From Micrasema longulum (taxonomy: Eukaryota; Arthropoda; Insecta; Trichoptera; Brachycentridae), in assembly GCA_022494885.1 (NCBI GenBank), contig JAGVSM010001698.1, positions 1 through 64,000 on the forward strand: a DNA stretch of 64,000 bases, written 5' to 3'. Both the position numbers and the translations under genes were made by a program. Positions 1-13,800 of this stretch are shown here, piece after piece (position 1 is the first letter of the stretch; each line of letters begins with the position of its first letter). The notes beneath the pieces were generated by a model that saw nothing but the letters and a program-made list of their open reading frames with translations, was not told the origin of the DNA and did no database searches.

Positions 1-375
1 AAAAAGTTTGCAGAATTGAAAAAAAAAATGGTAATCAATTGAAGCAAGATTCCTAGGGTGTTGTGTGAAGCAGCAGCGGCGATGAGCGATTGACCAGCTT
101 TGCTTGTTTTATGCGAGCTTCTCCACCATTGCCTGCAGTTCTTGACAATATGCGTCTGCAGTTACAGTTGAGCCAGATCTTTATGAAGCTGTGATATATA
201 TATATCTTTATGATAATGCCAACACAGGACCGTCATACTGTTACCATAGACACCTTTTGGGTGATTTTTCATTTTGGGCTTTGTTTGGCTGGAGCCCCTT
301 TATATGACCACTGCGATGACCGATTGTGGTTGTCATACAAGATCCATTTCTCATCGCATGTTATAATCCAATAAA
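1..375 (-). pseudogene. mariner-family transposase relic, cut by window edge
   Basis: Read on the minus strand, the stretch from about 375 down translates into a recognisable mariner catalytic-domain segment: TCDEKWILYDN followed by RSSQW, a PAKQSPK-like run, and further down KQAKLVNRSSPLLLH, which in intact mariners precedes the second catalytic aspartate. The frame shifts and stops several times, and a (TA)n insertion sits near 190-205, so it is a dead copy. The N-terminal half is missing upstream of about 375 and the C-terminal end runs off the window. The family call is from remembered mariner motifs; the exact subfamily cannot be set. Confidence 0.7.
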
Positions 376-3300
376 AAATTCCCCCACTATTTTGTCTACG
401 TCATGTTAGTACCGCAACGGAACTCGTAATTATGTATCTTCTAAAAAACTTATCCATTAAATTCATGAAAATATCCGAGTAATAACAAATGATTATCTGG
501 TTTTGAAAAATAAAAAAAAACATAAACACCTTTAAAGTAAAATATATTTGAATTAGGAAGTCCTACACAAATGAAAATTAACCACATTCTAGTCGTTCGG
601 TTTGTATAAACTGCAATTCTATAGGTAATCATCACCTAATAACACAGATAATCTGTCCCACTATGTTTTTTTTTTTACTCGATAATCAAATACTTTTATT
701 GATAATTCCGAAATATAGTAAAGTATTTCTTTCTACATTTGTACTTAATGTTTTCATAACATTAGGCATTCTAGCAGATTTTCAATGCAAAAAATACTTG
801 ACACCAAATGGCTGTGATAAGTGAAGATAACTTTCTTGGAGAAATGTAGTTTTTTTTGCAGTCAAAATTGATATTATCGAGATTATTATTTGCTTTGACT
901 AAGCTTATTTCCTTAGTACATATGTTAGTTTTTTTTTAAACTCTTTCATTTAACTTCTTTGACTTTACCAATAACTTACCTACATTAAGTAAGTCATACC
1001 CTTAAGAAAGATCTTACACATATGTATCTTTAGTTAAATGTTTAGATCAAATACAATAATGTATTTTGTTGATGTAAAAAATAATTGTATTTTATTCATG
1101 AAATATTTTATTTGTTTCAACAGTTTTAATTAACTGAGCGTATTTGTGTTTTTCTCAGTACTTTTATCATTTGATTTTCCTTGACACTTTTAAAAGCATG
1201 ATCATGTAATGTTATTTTAGTTCCTAATATTTGACTTTGATTCTCAATAAATTATGTATAAATTTTCATATAAATTTTATTTTAAGATCTAGTTATGATT
1301 TGTTTTGTAAATATATGCATATGAAACTTAATGAAATAAATATTATTTTTTATATTTATTTTTGTTTTATGATTACATGACTTTAATCAAATTTACGAAA
1401 ATAAGTAGGTATCCTGTATATTTTTTAGGATAATTTTAATTCTCCTTCATACAAAGTTGTGTCTAACTGAATAAGCTACAAACATAATTAACCAGGTAGG
1501 CATGTTTATAATAAAATGTTTTACCCATGCTCAGGATTAGATCACTCTCTCTTGGTATTAATTAAATTTTATTTTAATCCTGAGAATGTAAAATAATATA
1601 TTATGGAATGGTTTCAGTTTACATTAAGTATTGTCCTTATACTTCCATTTTCTATTTAAACAATCTTGAAGCTTTGGCCATCCCAATCAATTGCAAAATA
1701 AATGCACCATACAAATAATTGTTCTTCCTCGACTCTTCACGATTTTATAGTAGCTATTAATTTAGTTCAATGAAACAGCATTTTGAAATAATTTTACTGT
1801 TGTGAACTAAATGTAAGTCATAAATGCCTTTAAAATGATTTTCTCTTTCTTTAGATTCAAATATTATGTTTTTCAAAAAATTATTAAATTATAATCACAA
1901 ATGAAATTTTAAACAGAGATTCTTTGTGCAAAGGTAATTTTCTAAACTAAAAGAAATATACAAATTACATGTATTTTATGTCTTTTCAACATCCAAGTTG
2001 AATAAAACACTAACTAGATGTGTTTGGTGTTTTGATTTAATGTAGTATGTATGTCCGTGTGTAATTTAAAAATCCTCTTTTTGTAATAAAATAAAAAAAA
2101 TATGGCACAGGTGAGAAATGTAAAACTTTTTTATATTTGATTAGATTTTTCTTTTCTATTTTTAAATTTTCACCAAAATTAAATAACTACTTCATTAAAC
2201 AGTAAATAATTTTATATTTTAACTAATCGGCCCTGTAGCTAGGTGAAATTGACTGGAATTTTATATTAAGATAATTAAAAAACTAAAATGACATACTTTC
2301 TCATTTTCTGTTATTAATTTATGCACATTACCTGTACAAATATGCTTACATTTTTATAACTTTCTACATTTTCGTAGGCTGGAAATATTTACACAGACTC
2401 CATATCAGCACGCGAATAGTCACTTCTCTCTAAGCCAAACATCTACGATACTTTTCTAAGCGTGCGGTGTGTATTAATGAATCCAACACTGTGCGCTAAA
2501 ACATAAATGCTCCAAATATAACTTTACTGTTATCATAATATTTATAAAAAAGGGAGGAAATTTTAAATGTTAATAATTTAAAACAAAATAAGATAATACA
2601 CATTTTATTTAATAAAAAACAAAAACAGCTTCTTTAAACAATTTTCTAACTAAAATTAATTTTTGCTAATAGATATCAAGTAACATTTCAGTATTGTTAT
2701 ATCTTAAGTTCTAAAATGAATAATATTCATATGATGTATTATGTAATTTTATAATTAAGAATAAGTATGTAAATGCACTTTTTTAAACTTAATGTTCGTG
2801 GATAATCATAACGTTTGCATTAATATCAATCAACGAAGTGTGCAAATGACTAACTTCCCCACTCGGAATCACGATTCATATTTGCCTTCTTCGAGACTAG
2901 TCAATATTGATTAATAACTGTAAATCCTTCGAGCTTATGGCACTTAAAAACAATGTTAACATAACAATCAAGAAATAAATCCTCCTAAGTAATTCGGGCA
3001 CTGATCGTGTCAAACTTCGGAAGGTACGTAATATATTTAGAAATATAAGTACTGCATATTTGTAAATTCAAAATTGTAATCTTTAATTGATAAAAACAAT
3101 ATTAGTTTAATGGCACTTTTCTTCTGAATGTACACTCTTTTCCATATGCATCATTCTCAATTTTCATAATATAAAATATTGTCCACTAATATATGGAAAT
3201 ACAAGCACTTTTTCAAACATTATTATTTCTTAATTAAAAGTTACCCTCCGTAATCATGTATTAGTTACTTTAAATGCAGTATTCAAAAGTGGGTTCAAGA

Positions 3301-5130
3301 TTTTGGGAGTACCCACAAATATTAATATTAAATACATATATTTACACACAAAACACCCTGAACCCTGTTATCGATCCCACTGTGAATGACTCCTCATACA
3401 TATTATGCAAACTTTAGGCACTTGTAAATTTTCTACTGAACTGAAAACGCCACACACATATCATTTGGAATCCATGCCTTAATATATAGATTTTATATTC
3501 TCTTATAAACATTAGCTTTTATAATGTGATGTTTAAATTATATAAGTATCATATTCTACATGTTTAATGGATCTCAGCTGTGTGCTTTTCATTTATTAAT
3601 CTCAAACAGCTGTTGATATTTTACATTATAAAAACAGTGAAACCAAACATATGATTTATTTGTGTCTCCTATTCCTTTCTTGTTTGTAACTAAAATATAA
3701 TAGCATAAATGTGTATAATAAACTCTAATAAACAAAAATTGTTTACCTAAATATTTTACTCAACCTAATCTCCATAATTCGTTTATTAGGGCGGTACAAT
3801 TCGTATCACTGAATTTAAATAAATATTTGCAAAAAAAGTGTCAAATAAACTTAAAAATAATACATTTTTATAATGAATATTAGAAGCACGCTTTGTGATA
3901 TACTATTGAAATGTGTCAATTATATTAAGATATTGTTGAAAACCACTGAAAAACCTTTACTAGTCTTAAAACTCAGCCTCTCTTTAAATATGTTTTTACT
4001 ATATTAATTTGTTTCTTACTCTTAAAACATACTCGCACCGAATGGATGAATATTGTCGTTTAGGTACCTACTTGCAAATATTTTGGGAATTTTTTTTTTT
4101 TTTAAATTATAAATTGTGTTTCGAAATCAGTAGGTAGTAGTTAAGTCATTCAAGTAATTGAAAAAAGGTTTAATACAAATGTACGCATATACCTATTTAT
4201 AATATAAATTATGATTGCGTTCACTAAACTTAAAACATTAAATACATTAGGTACATTTTCTAAGGCCACATCTATTTAGTACTAAGGTGATGTATGTGTA
4301 TGTATATACATAAAAATAAGTAAAAAGTTTAAATATATATTTTTGTCAAATAAATAATAAAAAAAAGAGCAAAGTTCAGCTTCTGTAAGAAAATGAAGAC
4401 TAATGGCCAGTGGCGTATATAATTATATTTGTAAATGTGGAAGCTTAGATTTAATAAATAATTATTACCATTTAAAACAACGTTTAGCAACCTTTTAACT
4501 TTATGAAATGTTTTTTTTCACTAACTTTTAAACCCAAATATTATGAACAATATGATGTAAAACCTGGTTATTTTTTTTTTCAGATATCTGAAAAAAAATA
4601 CTAACAATAAACAATAAACACTAGAAAAAATTAATACACAGCTAAAATCCAGAGTAGTTAAAGGATTTCCATATTATGTAGTTTGATTTATTTTAAGTAC
4701 CTACATTTAACTAGCGGAGATATGTAAATTTGTTTCACAAAGGCTTAAAAATATTTTGCTTAAAAATTGATACGTATAAGGGGTAGGTCCAAAAATTTAC
4801 AGAATGGAAGGGTTACTAATTAGGGATAAAGGTAGGGATTCTAATATACATGAGTACTTAAATAGTGTGACTCATCACTAATATATATTAGGAGTCATAT
4901 AAATAGTGAGTTATTAGTTTCCAAGTTACACGGACTAAGTGAGTCAGTCCAGAAAAATACTGAGTATTGATAAAATTGAGTTTCGAGCTGTCATCAAGTT
5001 TCTCACTAAACTCAATTGAACCAAAAACACAACATTGAACCAACTATTTTATGTTGAGGCATCTAGTATGAGAAATAATAAAAATGCAGCAATCCCGAGA
5101 ATGCTACACTTTTATAATTAAGTCTTTGTC
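376..5130. other. AT-rich intergenic stretch without recognisable genes
   Basis: I see no open frame with family resemblance, no splice-consistent exons and no strong inverted repeat here. Open frames are short and look like by-products of A/T-rich sequence. Runs of T or A and scattered 'gtaggtacct' tags are the only texture. Confidence 0.5.
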
Positions 5131-5139
5131 GATATTGAT

Positions 5140-5836
5140 TTATTTTGTTTATATATAAAACCGGTATTTCTTATGTATCTACTCTCACTGCCTCCACCTT
5201 CCATGGAATCATTTCTCTACAATACCGCAGAGTGTGTGCGGACCAACTACTGCTTTACAAAATTGTGACAGGAATGGTTGACTGTACAGAGCTGCTTGGT
5301 TTAATAACAATACATGTGCCAGCCAGGATTTGTAGACGGTACCACCTGTTTCATGTACCAACAAGTAAGACATCGTATGTTAAAAATGCTTTTTTTCGTA
5401 GGACTTTTTCAATGTACAATACAAAATTTAAAAATATAGATTATACAAACATCACTCTGTCAGATTTAAAATTTAAACTAAAAATGTGTTATGTAACTTA
5501 GTAGACATTATAATAATAAATATGTACATCTCCCCTCCCCTCCTTATCCTCTCTTCAAGCATTTTTGTCCTTATCCCGCCCAATTTACAGTAACTTAATG
5601 TTCTTAAAATTAATATTTAAAAATCTTTGATTATTGAGTACTTGAAAATAACATTTTTATATGTATAAATTGTTTGTATTTATTTGATATGTAATATATA
5701 TATTCTTTACTAACTTTGTATACTATGTGGAAATCTGTTATTGGTTCTGAGTTTATACACTGTATCTGTTTGTTTACTAAAAATATGTATGTAGAACTGT
5801 TGATTTCCCTAATAAAATAAAAATAAATAAATAAAA
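5140..5836 (+). mobile_element. 3' end of a jockey-like non-LTR retrotransposon
   Basis: Codons 5145-5501 read as the C-terminal tail of a LINE reverse-transcriptase polyprotein: an RR-x-x-x-DQLLLYKIVTG segment, then VPARICRRYHLFHVPTSKTSY and ending near SDLKFKLK. This pattern follows the RT domain in jockey/R1-type elements of insects. A non-coding 3' part follows and the copy ends in a (TAAA/ATAA)n tail around 5811-5836. The 5' part is absent, as expected of a 5'-truncated insertion. Clade assignment is from memory of the family and is moderately sure. Confidence 0.65.
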
Positions 5837-6159
5837 TACCTGCGCACTGCTAGAACCCCCGTTGAAAATCATAATGGTATTATATTTTGATTTTTAATTT
5901 ACCAATATTTTTATAAAGTAACATATTCTCTAACATACTTTCCTCATTAAAATATACAAACCATACCTATTTTTTCAGTTTTTTTTGTGTTAAATTTCTA
6001 GTTTATATAATTCAAAGTTTGTAAAAAAAAAATATCCATAAGTAGAAAACTATAAATGTCTTATAAAACTGTTAAATAATATGTAGATATTTTCTGTAAT
6101 GCTGTTGTTTTCTCAAACTAAAAAATAAAAAAAATACATTCATGATAGAAAAGCTGATG

Positions 6160-6680
6160 CAGTATATGCATATATAGCAGTATATTGTCCCAGTAAAACC
6201 ATGATTTACAAATTGTCTAGTCTTTACAAAGATGGTAGAGTCAATTGAAGAAGACTCCTGCTCTGGATGTCCTGTTGAGCCCTCTTCATCAAATTTAATT
6301 TTTAAAAAAATAATTCGTATATTAGTGTATGCCCATTTCAAGAAAAAGCAGCTAGCAGAAATAGTAGGAATATCATCTACATGTGTTAAGAGAATCCTAC
6401 ATCATCAAGTCGAACGTCACTGCGAGATGGATGCCGAAAATGCTTACGCCGCTTCAAAAGATTTAGTGCGTCGAGAGTCCCTGTGACTTCTTAGACCTCT
6501 GCCGAGACAACAAGGTAGTGTTTTGAATCGGTTTTTGACCGGAGATGAAACGTGGGCTCATCATTATGAACCTGAATCAAAATAAGATTCCATGCAGTGG
6601 TGTAAAAGGGGCACACCATCCCTGGAAGTTCATGCTATCGTAATCGGCCGGAAAGGTCATAGCTAAATTTTTTGAGCATA
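6160..6680 (+). pseudogene. mariner-family transposase relic (second lineage)
   Basis: In shifting plus frames the stretch gives YKDGRV then SIEEDSCSGCPVEPSSS, AEIVGISSTCVKRILHHQ (the second helix-turn-helix region of mariner transposases), ARWMPKMLTPLQK, VLNRFLTGDETWAHHYEPES (the GDETW..HY block around the first catalytic Asp) and DSMQWCKRGTPS. At least two frameshifts and in-frame stops break it, and nothing of the C-terminal catalytic half is visible after about 6680. It differs in sequence from the copies at 1-375 and 8100-9142, so three separate lineages are present. Confidence 0.75.
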
Positions 6681-7334
6681 ATTCCTTCATTCTGTGAATT
6701 TTTGGATCTGCGCTCGTATTAACGGATATTGAGTAATATCTACATAAAAACCCAAAAAATGTTATGCCACGGAAAATATTAGGTTTTTCTCTCTTTCGTG
6801 AATCAGATTTTTTCTCAAATGTAATTTTTATCTCCATGAGGTCAGTATTTTACACAATGAGTAAAAAATATGAAACGCCATGTTCCTATTTACAGCAAAC
6901 TTATACATTATGAATTGTATTTCACTTCTGTCGAGAGATGTTCATCAATTCTATATAATATCACAGTTTCTTTTACGTGAACAATGATGTATTATGCAAT
7001 TTTATAAAACCACGTCCATATTTTCTGCATTTAATTATAATGGTATTTTATTTATTCAGATAATTCACATCTTTTACGTTTTTATTTTCTTTTAAATATC
7101 TGAAATTAGAAAAAAAACATTTAATAATAAAATTTTATACAACATGATACCATAATATATACATAAATATGCAGGTACACAACATGAGTCTATTGCAGGC
7201 GAAGTGAACGAATATTTTAAAGGTGAAGTAAACTCATTGCTCATTGCTTATATGTATTACATTAATCAGTATTATCCAAAAACCTTTTTACCTGGTTCTT
7301 TGCATAAAAACAGTATATTATTACGGGAGTAAAA

Positions 7335-7842
7335 AAATATTCTCACATCTCACAACATCTTCGAGATGTGCACTGGTTAAAAAGCCCAGAGAGAATAAAA
7401 TACAAGCTTTGCTGGACAGTATTCAAATCCCTTCATGAAATGGCTCCAAAATACCTATCGGACCTTTGTATTAGGGAAAATACATGTCAAAGAAAATCTA
7501 CTCTTAAGTCAGCATTTGATTCAGGAAGAGGAAAACTTGTCGAAATCCGGCGCTCCCCAAACACTAGATTTGGAGATCGTGCTTTTGCCGCCGCCGGCCC
7601 CTCTGCCTGGAACCAATTGCCTTCAAACTTACGAATCATCGACAGTCCCAGTCAGTTCAGATCCCAACTAAAATCCCACTTCTTTAGACTATCATACCCT
7701 CAATTTTAAATCTGGAAATATAATATATCACTTTAGTTTAGTTAGAATGTAAGTTTAGGCATACAATTGTAAAGCGCCCTTGAGGTGATTTTTTACAAAA
7801 ATGGCGCTATATAAATCAGCCAAATATTATTATTATTATTAA
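7335..7842 (+). mobile_element. 3' end of an L2/CR1-like LINE
   Basis: The frame from about 7345 to 7709 reads as the C-terminus common to L2/CR1-type LINEs: VHWLKSPERIKYKLCW, then LHEMAPKYLSDL, RFGDRAFAAAGPSAWNQLPS, LRIIDSPSQFRSQLKSHFF, ending at a stop. The 3' tail carries the family-typical 'ggcgctatataaat' and ends in (TTA)n repeats at 7828-7842. The reading frame of this part has no stop, so the copy is relatively recent, but it is strongly 5'-truncated. Confidence 0.75.
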
Positions 7843-8099
7843 AAACAAAAAAGTTAGGCACAAAGCTCAGAGTTGAAACTTTGAATTCAAAAGTTTGATC
7901 ATTTTGTCAGTTTGTTCACTTCACCTGCAATGGGGTTATATTCTCAATTTTCTTAACATTTGAAATGTACATACATTCAATATTTTGATGATCCATTCAA
8001 ATAGGGGTAAATCATATCTTAAAATAAACAGGACTGGGAAAAAATATATGTTTATACAATACTAAAAGCCAAAAAAATGGTATATTAGTGATGGTTACA

Positions 8100-9142
8100 G
8101 TTTAGAAACAAATTAATGAAATAATGGATATTAATGACAGTAGAAACTTTGCACTCAAATGCCGCCGCGTTACTCGAATGCCGCTGCTATGGAGGCATGA
8201 AAATATTTTCTTATTTCTCAATATTTTTAATATATAGGGTTTTTCAGTTTGTCTTAAGCTCGTCAATGGTCCAAGGCTTGCTGGCGTATACTTTGTTTTT
8301 TCAAATAACCCCACAAAAAGATGTCCGGAGGGGTAAAATCTGGAGATCTGGGTGGCCAGTCAATGTCATATTTTTTTTACATCACGCGTCCAGGGAATTA
8401 TTGTTGCAGAAACTGCATTGTTTGCTCTGCAGTGTGGCATGGCGCACCATCTTGTTCAAACCAGTAACCGTCCAGACCTTTTTCACACATTTCTGGGCAG
8501 GTATAATGAGCCAACATCCACCAATATCGATTCACGTTTCGCCTTCTCTGATAAAAATGGCCCAATTATGGTTTTGGCGCAAACGCTGGCCCAAAAAGTA
8601 ACTTTTAGGCCATGCAATGGTGTTTCATGGATCTCGTGTAGATTCTCCATTCCCCAAATAGGAAATTTTGCTTGTTTCGAATGTTGAATGATGAATTGTT
8701 TGAAGGACTTCATCAAAATTTGCTTCCAATAATCAGGTTCAGTGTCAGCCATTCGAGTGATTGTTTGGTAGTATTTCAAGCGACGTGGACGATCTGTCAG
8801 CAATATTCATTGAGTTAATTGCACTTTACACAGAAACAAATGCAAATCATCCTTCAAAATGCTCCGCAAAGTGGTTCCACTGATGCCAAAATGCTGACCG
8901 CGGTGACAATACGACACATGTGGGTTTTCGGCAACACTCTTTCTTACCGCTTCAACCAGTTCATTGGAACGTCTTGAGCGTTGATGAACAGCATGTGGAC
9001 AATCTCCCACTGTCCCGTGCTCGAGAAAATTTGACACCAAAGGGCGAATAATGTTGTCAGACGGTGTTTGTTGGCCACGATATGCACCTTGAGTTAACAC
9101 AACTGAACAACTATTTTCAATGTTTAGCGTCACACGATCCAT
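8100..9142 (-). pseudogene. Tc1/mariner-superfamily DDE transposase, degraded
   Basis: On the minus strand a transposase begins at 9142 (MDRVTLNIENSC...). It shows an N-terminal DNA-binding region with VRKSVAENPHVSYCHRGQHFGISGTTLRSILK, then PRRLKYYQTITRM, FPIWGMENLHEIHETPLHG, LKVTFWASVCAKTIIGPF and a C-terminal remnant near 8110-8200. A stop interrupts it at about 8805 and frames shift several times between 8100 and 8480, so it is not functional. It belongs to the DDE_3-type transposases that are frequent in insects. I could not fix the terminal inverted repeats by eye, so the true element ends are unknown. Confidence 0.75.
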
Positions 9143-9704
9143 GGTTAAAATTGTACTGAATTGACGTTTAAAAAGGGGCGAGTTTATTTTATAAATACTG
9201 GTATCCCTAAGTGCGTCTCTATTTTTTTCTGCTTATATTGATAGTCGCATTGCATTACACAGAAAAGTATTTTTTTTAGTTTGGCAGCTGGATTATGGCT
9301 AGTTTGTTTGTTTTGAAGAGAAATTCTTGTCATCGTTCTAAATGATATTTCAAGAAAGTTTTATTTATTATAAATTAAACTAATTTGAATAAACATTTAT
9401 AGTAAGATAATAACATATATTTTTTGAATTTGTGGATTTATTATCAGTTTGAGAGCGAACGTTTATTAAAAGTGAGTGTTAAATAGTTTTAAAATAAAAA
9501 AAACTAAAAAAAAATTATATATAAAAAAATTCAAATGATTTCTTTAGTACCTACATAAATATAGAACACAAAATATTTTTTATGTACAAAATAATTGAAA
9601 CCTGAAAGGGTTAAACAAGAGATTTACCAATGTTTGCTGGTAAGTCATATAACTTTACTGTTTGATATATCTAGAATATTTGTATAATTTTTCTAATATG
9701 TTGC

Positions 9705-9960
9705 TTTTTTATTTATTTATTTATTATATATACGGCCTAAGCCAATTACAACAGTTGCACGAAGAAACATAAATGCAAGAAACTGAACAAAAAGAACATA
9801 AAACTATTTAGCAAAGACAAACAAGGGCAAAACAATAATTGTATACAATATATTAAAAAAAACGAAAGACCTAAAACTTTGAGCTAAACCATGCCAATCC
9901 AACTTCATCCAACTTCATCGCCTTTTGTCGGTTACTGTGTTAATTTCATGTTAATGCCAA
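9705..9960 (-). repeat. antisense LINE-type 3' tail
   Basis: A (TTTA)n run at 9709-9730 followed by moderately conserved sequence looks like the reversed 3' end of a non-LTR element with a (TAAA)n tail. Similar starts occur at 13120, 23325 and 40385. No coding sequence is recognisable. The rest of 9170-10880 shows nothing I can name. Confidence 0.35.
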
Positions 9961-10762
9961 TTTTAGTGTTAATTTAATGGTATTGTGTTAATTTTATTTG
10001 AATAATCTATTTTGGGGAATAGTTGAAGACAAATGTTGGTAAATCTCTTACTGTCTCTTGTAGTAGGAGTCCAGGCCTTTTTCAACTTAATTATCGAGTG
10101 TTCTTACATACTATGTTAACTAAGAAATAAACAAACACAACTACAGATATCACAGAATTAAAGTTAATATCAAGTTACATACATTATATTATTTTTGTTA
10201 TAATTGTTAACCAATCATGAAAAAAAAACTGTGTATTTAAAATACACATTATTTGCATAGATTAGAATTAGTCACAATAGGGTGGGTATCTACAATTAGT
10301 ATCACAATAAGTTATTAGTTATATAAGTACTTAATAATTATGAGATTATTTGTTTTGTTAGGTACATCAAATGCTAAACAAATATATAGGCAGTGGATTG
10401 TGGACGTGAAGTCTTTCTTTTTTTAACTTAATTAAAATTAACTTCTAAGACTTTACCTACTACACACTGAGATAATGGTGATTAGCTTTTATAAATGAAT
10501 TTGTTTATAAAAAAAAGTACAAGTTGCTTGAAATAAAACTTCAATCTAAATTGTAATATTTGACCACTAATGTTAAGAAAATTTAAAAAGTGATGCTGAC
10601 TAAAACTGAGATCTAAATCTAAGCCTTATATAATGGAGGATCTTACACACAGGTAAATCGTATTGTGTACAAACTATTGTGAAAAAGGTGTTGTTTTTAA
10701 TTTGAAAACACAGAATACACAAAGTAGGCGTGCATGAGCATTACTTGCGTATTTATAGTAGG

Positions 10763-10768
10763 TTTATT
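10763..10768 (-). promoter_or_regulatory. candidate polyadenylation signal of the transporter gene
   Basis: 'tttatt' on the plus strand is AATAAA on the minus strand, 117 bp past the stop codon of the transporter's last exon. It is the nearest such hexamer downstream; use is not shown. Confidence 0.4.
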
Positions 10769-10884
10769 TGAATTATTTAGTTTAGAGTAAAGAAAAGATG
10801 TCCAAATGTTGTGAAAAAGTAATGAGTAACGGGGGTCTTTCACAGAATAATTTGAACTAAAGTTTTTCACTTTATATAGTGTAA

Positions 10885-13800
10885 TCAATCAACCAAGGAG
10901 ATGGTTTGGTATTTAGAACTTTGTACTCCTTTGGGAGACAGTTTGAGCTGACACTGGTGTTGGCATACAGGCCATACGGAGAGCACGTCCACGTGAGTAT
11001 TAGTAGGACAAGAGTAGTATGTGGGTGGAGAGCTTTTCACGAAAGCCGGCAGTGAGGAGTGGTGGTGCAACAAGCGAGAGTGCGGTGCAATGGGCAAGCT
11101 CGGTGTTAGGAGCGCATATGGGGATCTACAACATCTACCTGGTGATGCTATCGCTGTCAATGCTTTCGACTCCCCATTGCTTGAAAAGCCTTTCGCTTTT
11201 TTGGTGCCATTCGAATCTGGAAACAAAATGTCTTTACTTATTTAAAATGTATCTAAAAATTTCAAATTGGTTTAATTTTTACAAAAATATGATTTGTTTT
11301 TTAGCATACGGTATTTGATTAAAATAATGCAAACTCACCTGATTTCCAAGCATTTGAAGGTGCAGCGAGACCATTAATAGTAGGTTTGTGATTTCCCACT
11401 ACGGGATCCTTTATGTATGTCATGAGGAACATGATAGACGCTCCTACCAGAGGAGGTATCCCCGACAGCAGGAAAGGGAGCTTGTAAGACTGCGTGTGGT
11501 CGTATATGAGGCCGGCTATGGGGGGCCCCATAGTCAGGGGGACGGAGCACAGGCCCAACAGGAAGCCGATGGCTTGCGTGCCCCCTCGCTGGCCACACAG
11601 GTCAAAGGCGATGGGCCCCAGAAGGGAGATGAAGCAGCCATCAAACAGACCCATTCCGAGAGCGATGGTGATGAGGATAGCGTAGTTGGGAGCGAAAGGC
11701 AAACACATGGACAGTATTCCGATGCTGTAAAATGCTATCTGCTGCAGGACTATTCTGTTGACTTTGGGGTGGTCGGCTATGTACCCGAACAGGAGTCTGC
11801 CTATCCCGGAAGTGATCCCGATGCACATAACGGGTAAATTGCTCTTGGAGCCGAATGTTACAGCCACAAAGGAAGCCATGTGAACATAGGGAATAAAGTA
11901 GCCGAAGAGAGCGGAAGGAATGGCTATAACCCATATGACGTATCTCTTCTTTTTCCAATTATCTACGTGGATGATGGACTTGAGCGCCTTGGATAAGTTT
12001 TGTTTCTCCAGATTCTTTCTGCCGCTCTCCGCGAGGTGCGGCACCGGCTTGAAGAGGAGGGCGCACAGCATGACGAAGGCGGACATGGCGGCCATGACGC
12101 GGAGGGCGCCCTCCAGGCCCCAGACGGAGATGGAGTATTCCAGGATGAGGGGCATGACGACCGTGAACACGGAGCTGCCCGAGGTGACGATGCCGTTGAC
12201 CAGACCGAGGCGGCGGCTAAAGTAGTGCCCCAAGATGGCGAGCGAGGGCGTGTAGGCTAGCGCGGCGCCGAGCCCGTACATGAAGCCGTAGGTGAAGAAG
12301 AGGGCGGGGACGGAGTGGCTGAGGAGCGAGGACAGAAGCATGCCCCCGGCGGCCAGCGCGCCTCCCAGGAGGGTGGTGAGGCGCAGCCCCAGGCGGTCCG
12401 TCAGCACTCCGGCCACGGGGGACAGCAGGAACATGCTTCCGATGGACAGGGATCCCACCAGAGCTACAACATATTTATGTAATGTATATATTCAGACAGT
12501 AGTACAAAAAAAAACAACTAGTAGGTAATTCCCGAACTAAAACATAATATTATTTATATGTTATACAATAATAACTTCTTTTTAAAAATGTTATTAATTC
12601 AGACTTTCTGATGACACTCTTAGCACTGTACTGACACCTTTAGCAAATTAAAAAAATAAAATGGTTGTGTTACGGACGAAGAAGTCCGAGGTTCGACCTC
12701 CGCACTATCATAACTTGATTCCCATTTTCTAGCACGGTTATTTAATTATAATTCGGTCCCCGCCGGGGTAACCCGTGCCGAAGACACTGTTTTTTCATAT
12801 TTATTTTTATTCCTTAAAAACGTAATAGATTAAACAAAACTTATGTGCCGCATCCATAATTTTAAAACTAGTAAGTACCGTAAAAGCATACTACATGAGA
12901 CTTGAATGTAATTTGAGACGAAACTTCCGCGGCACATAATATTACATGTGGTATAATTGCTACTCTGGCAGCACTGGCAGTGTCCTACCAAAGTTTTTGC
13001 TTATTAACGTATAATTGCTGTCAAGGGGAAATTTAGACAAAGTAAGTAGTATTTATTGAGAAATTGACATTGATTTTTAATTCCAACATATTTCTGAATT
13101 ACATATGCCTCAAAACTGTATTTATTTTATTTATTTATTAGTTTATACATACAATGTTACAAAAATGGCACAAAAAACACTCTGGCAAATTCTGCTTGTA
13201 CTAGGAGTAGGCTCAGTATATGAAGGGTCGGCAAGCCAGAAATATTAATACGCCTAATGTTGCAATCGGTTCCTATATGGGCAAATGCCTGTTCTAAGAA
13301 ACCGATTTGTTGCGGCAAATATGGTTTTCGAATATGTTTCCTATAAATAAAAGCAATATTATTAGTTAAAAGACTGTAGTGATCTAAATCGATTTAATAA
13401 TACGATTTTGTGAGGCACTTTTCCGTAAACAAGTGAACGCCATGTTTGACACTTTCGGCGTACCGCGAAACCGTCCAATTTTGCCCTGGATGGATATTTT
13501 GCCCAAAAAGTCGGATCTATGATCAACCTTTAAAAATTATATTTCCATTTGATTTCGGTAAATTTGGTACATTAAGGACGAAAGTAGATATATGTCACTA
13601 ACTTCCCTCAAAAGCTTTAGTCACTAACTTTACTCAGTGGCTTGTCAGAACCATTCAAAGTGCGCGTGTAATTTGTTGCGGGCTAATTACGACTCTGTGA
13701 GGAATGCAGTAATGTGTTTTGACGCTGCCCGGTTGAGTTTCAATAAAAACTGGCGCCTTGATATTCAGGAATATAATATATTCGTGAATATCGACCAGCT

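Noticed and set aside
11388..12528. Several long plus-strand and alternative-frame ORFs over the transporter exon
   Set aside because: They are shadows of the conserved GC-rich exon 2 on the minus strand.
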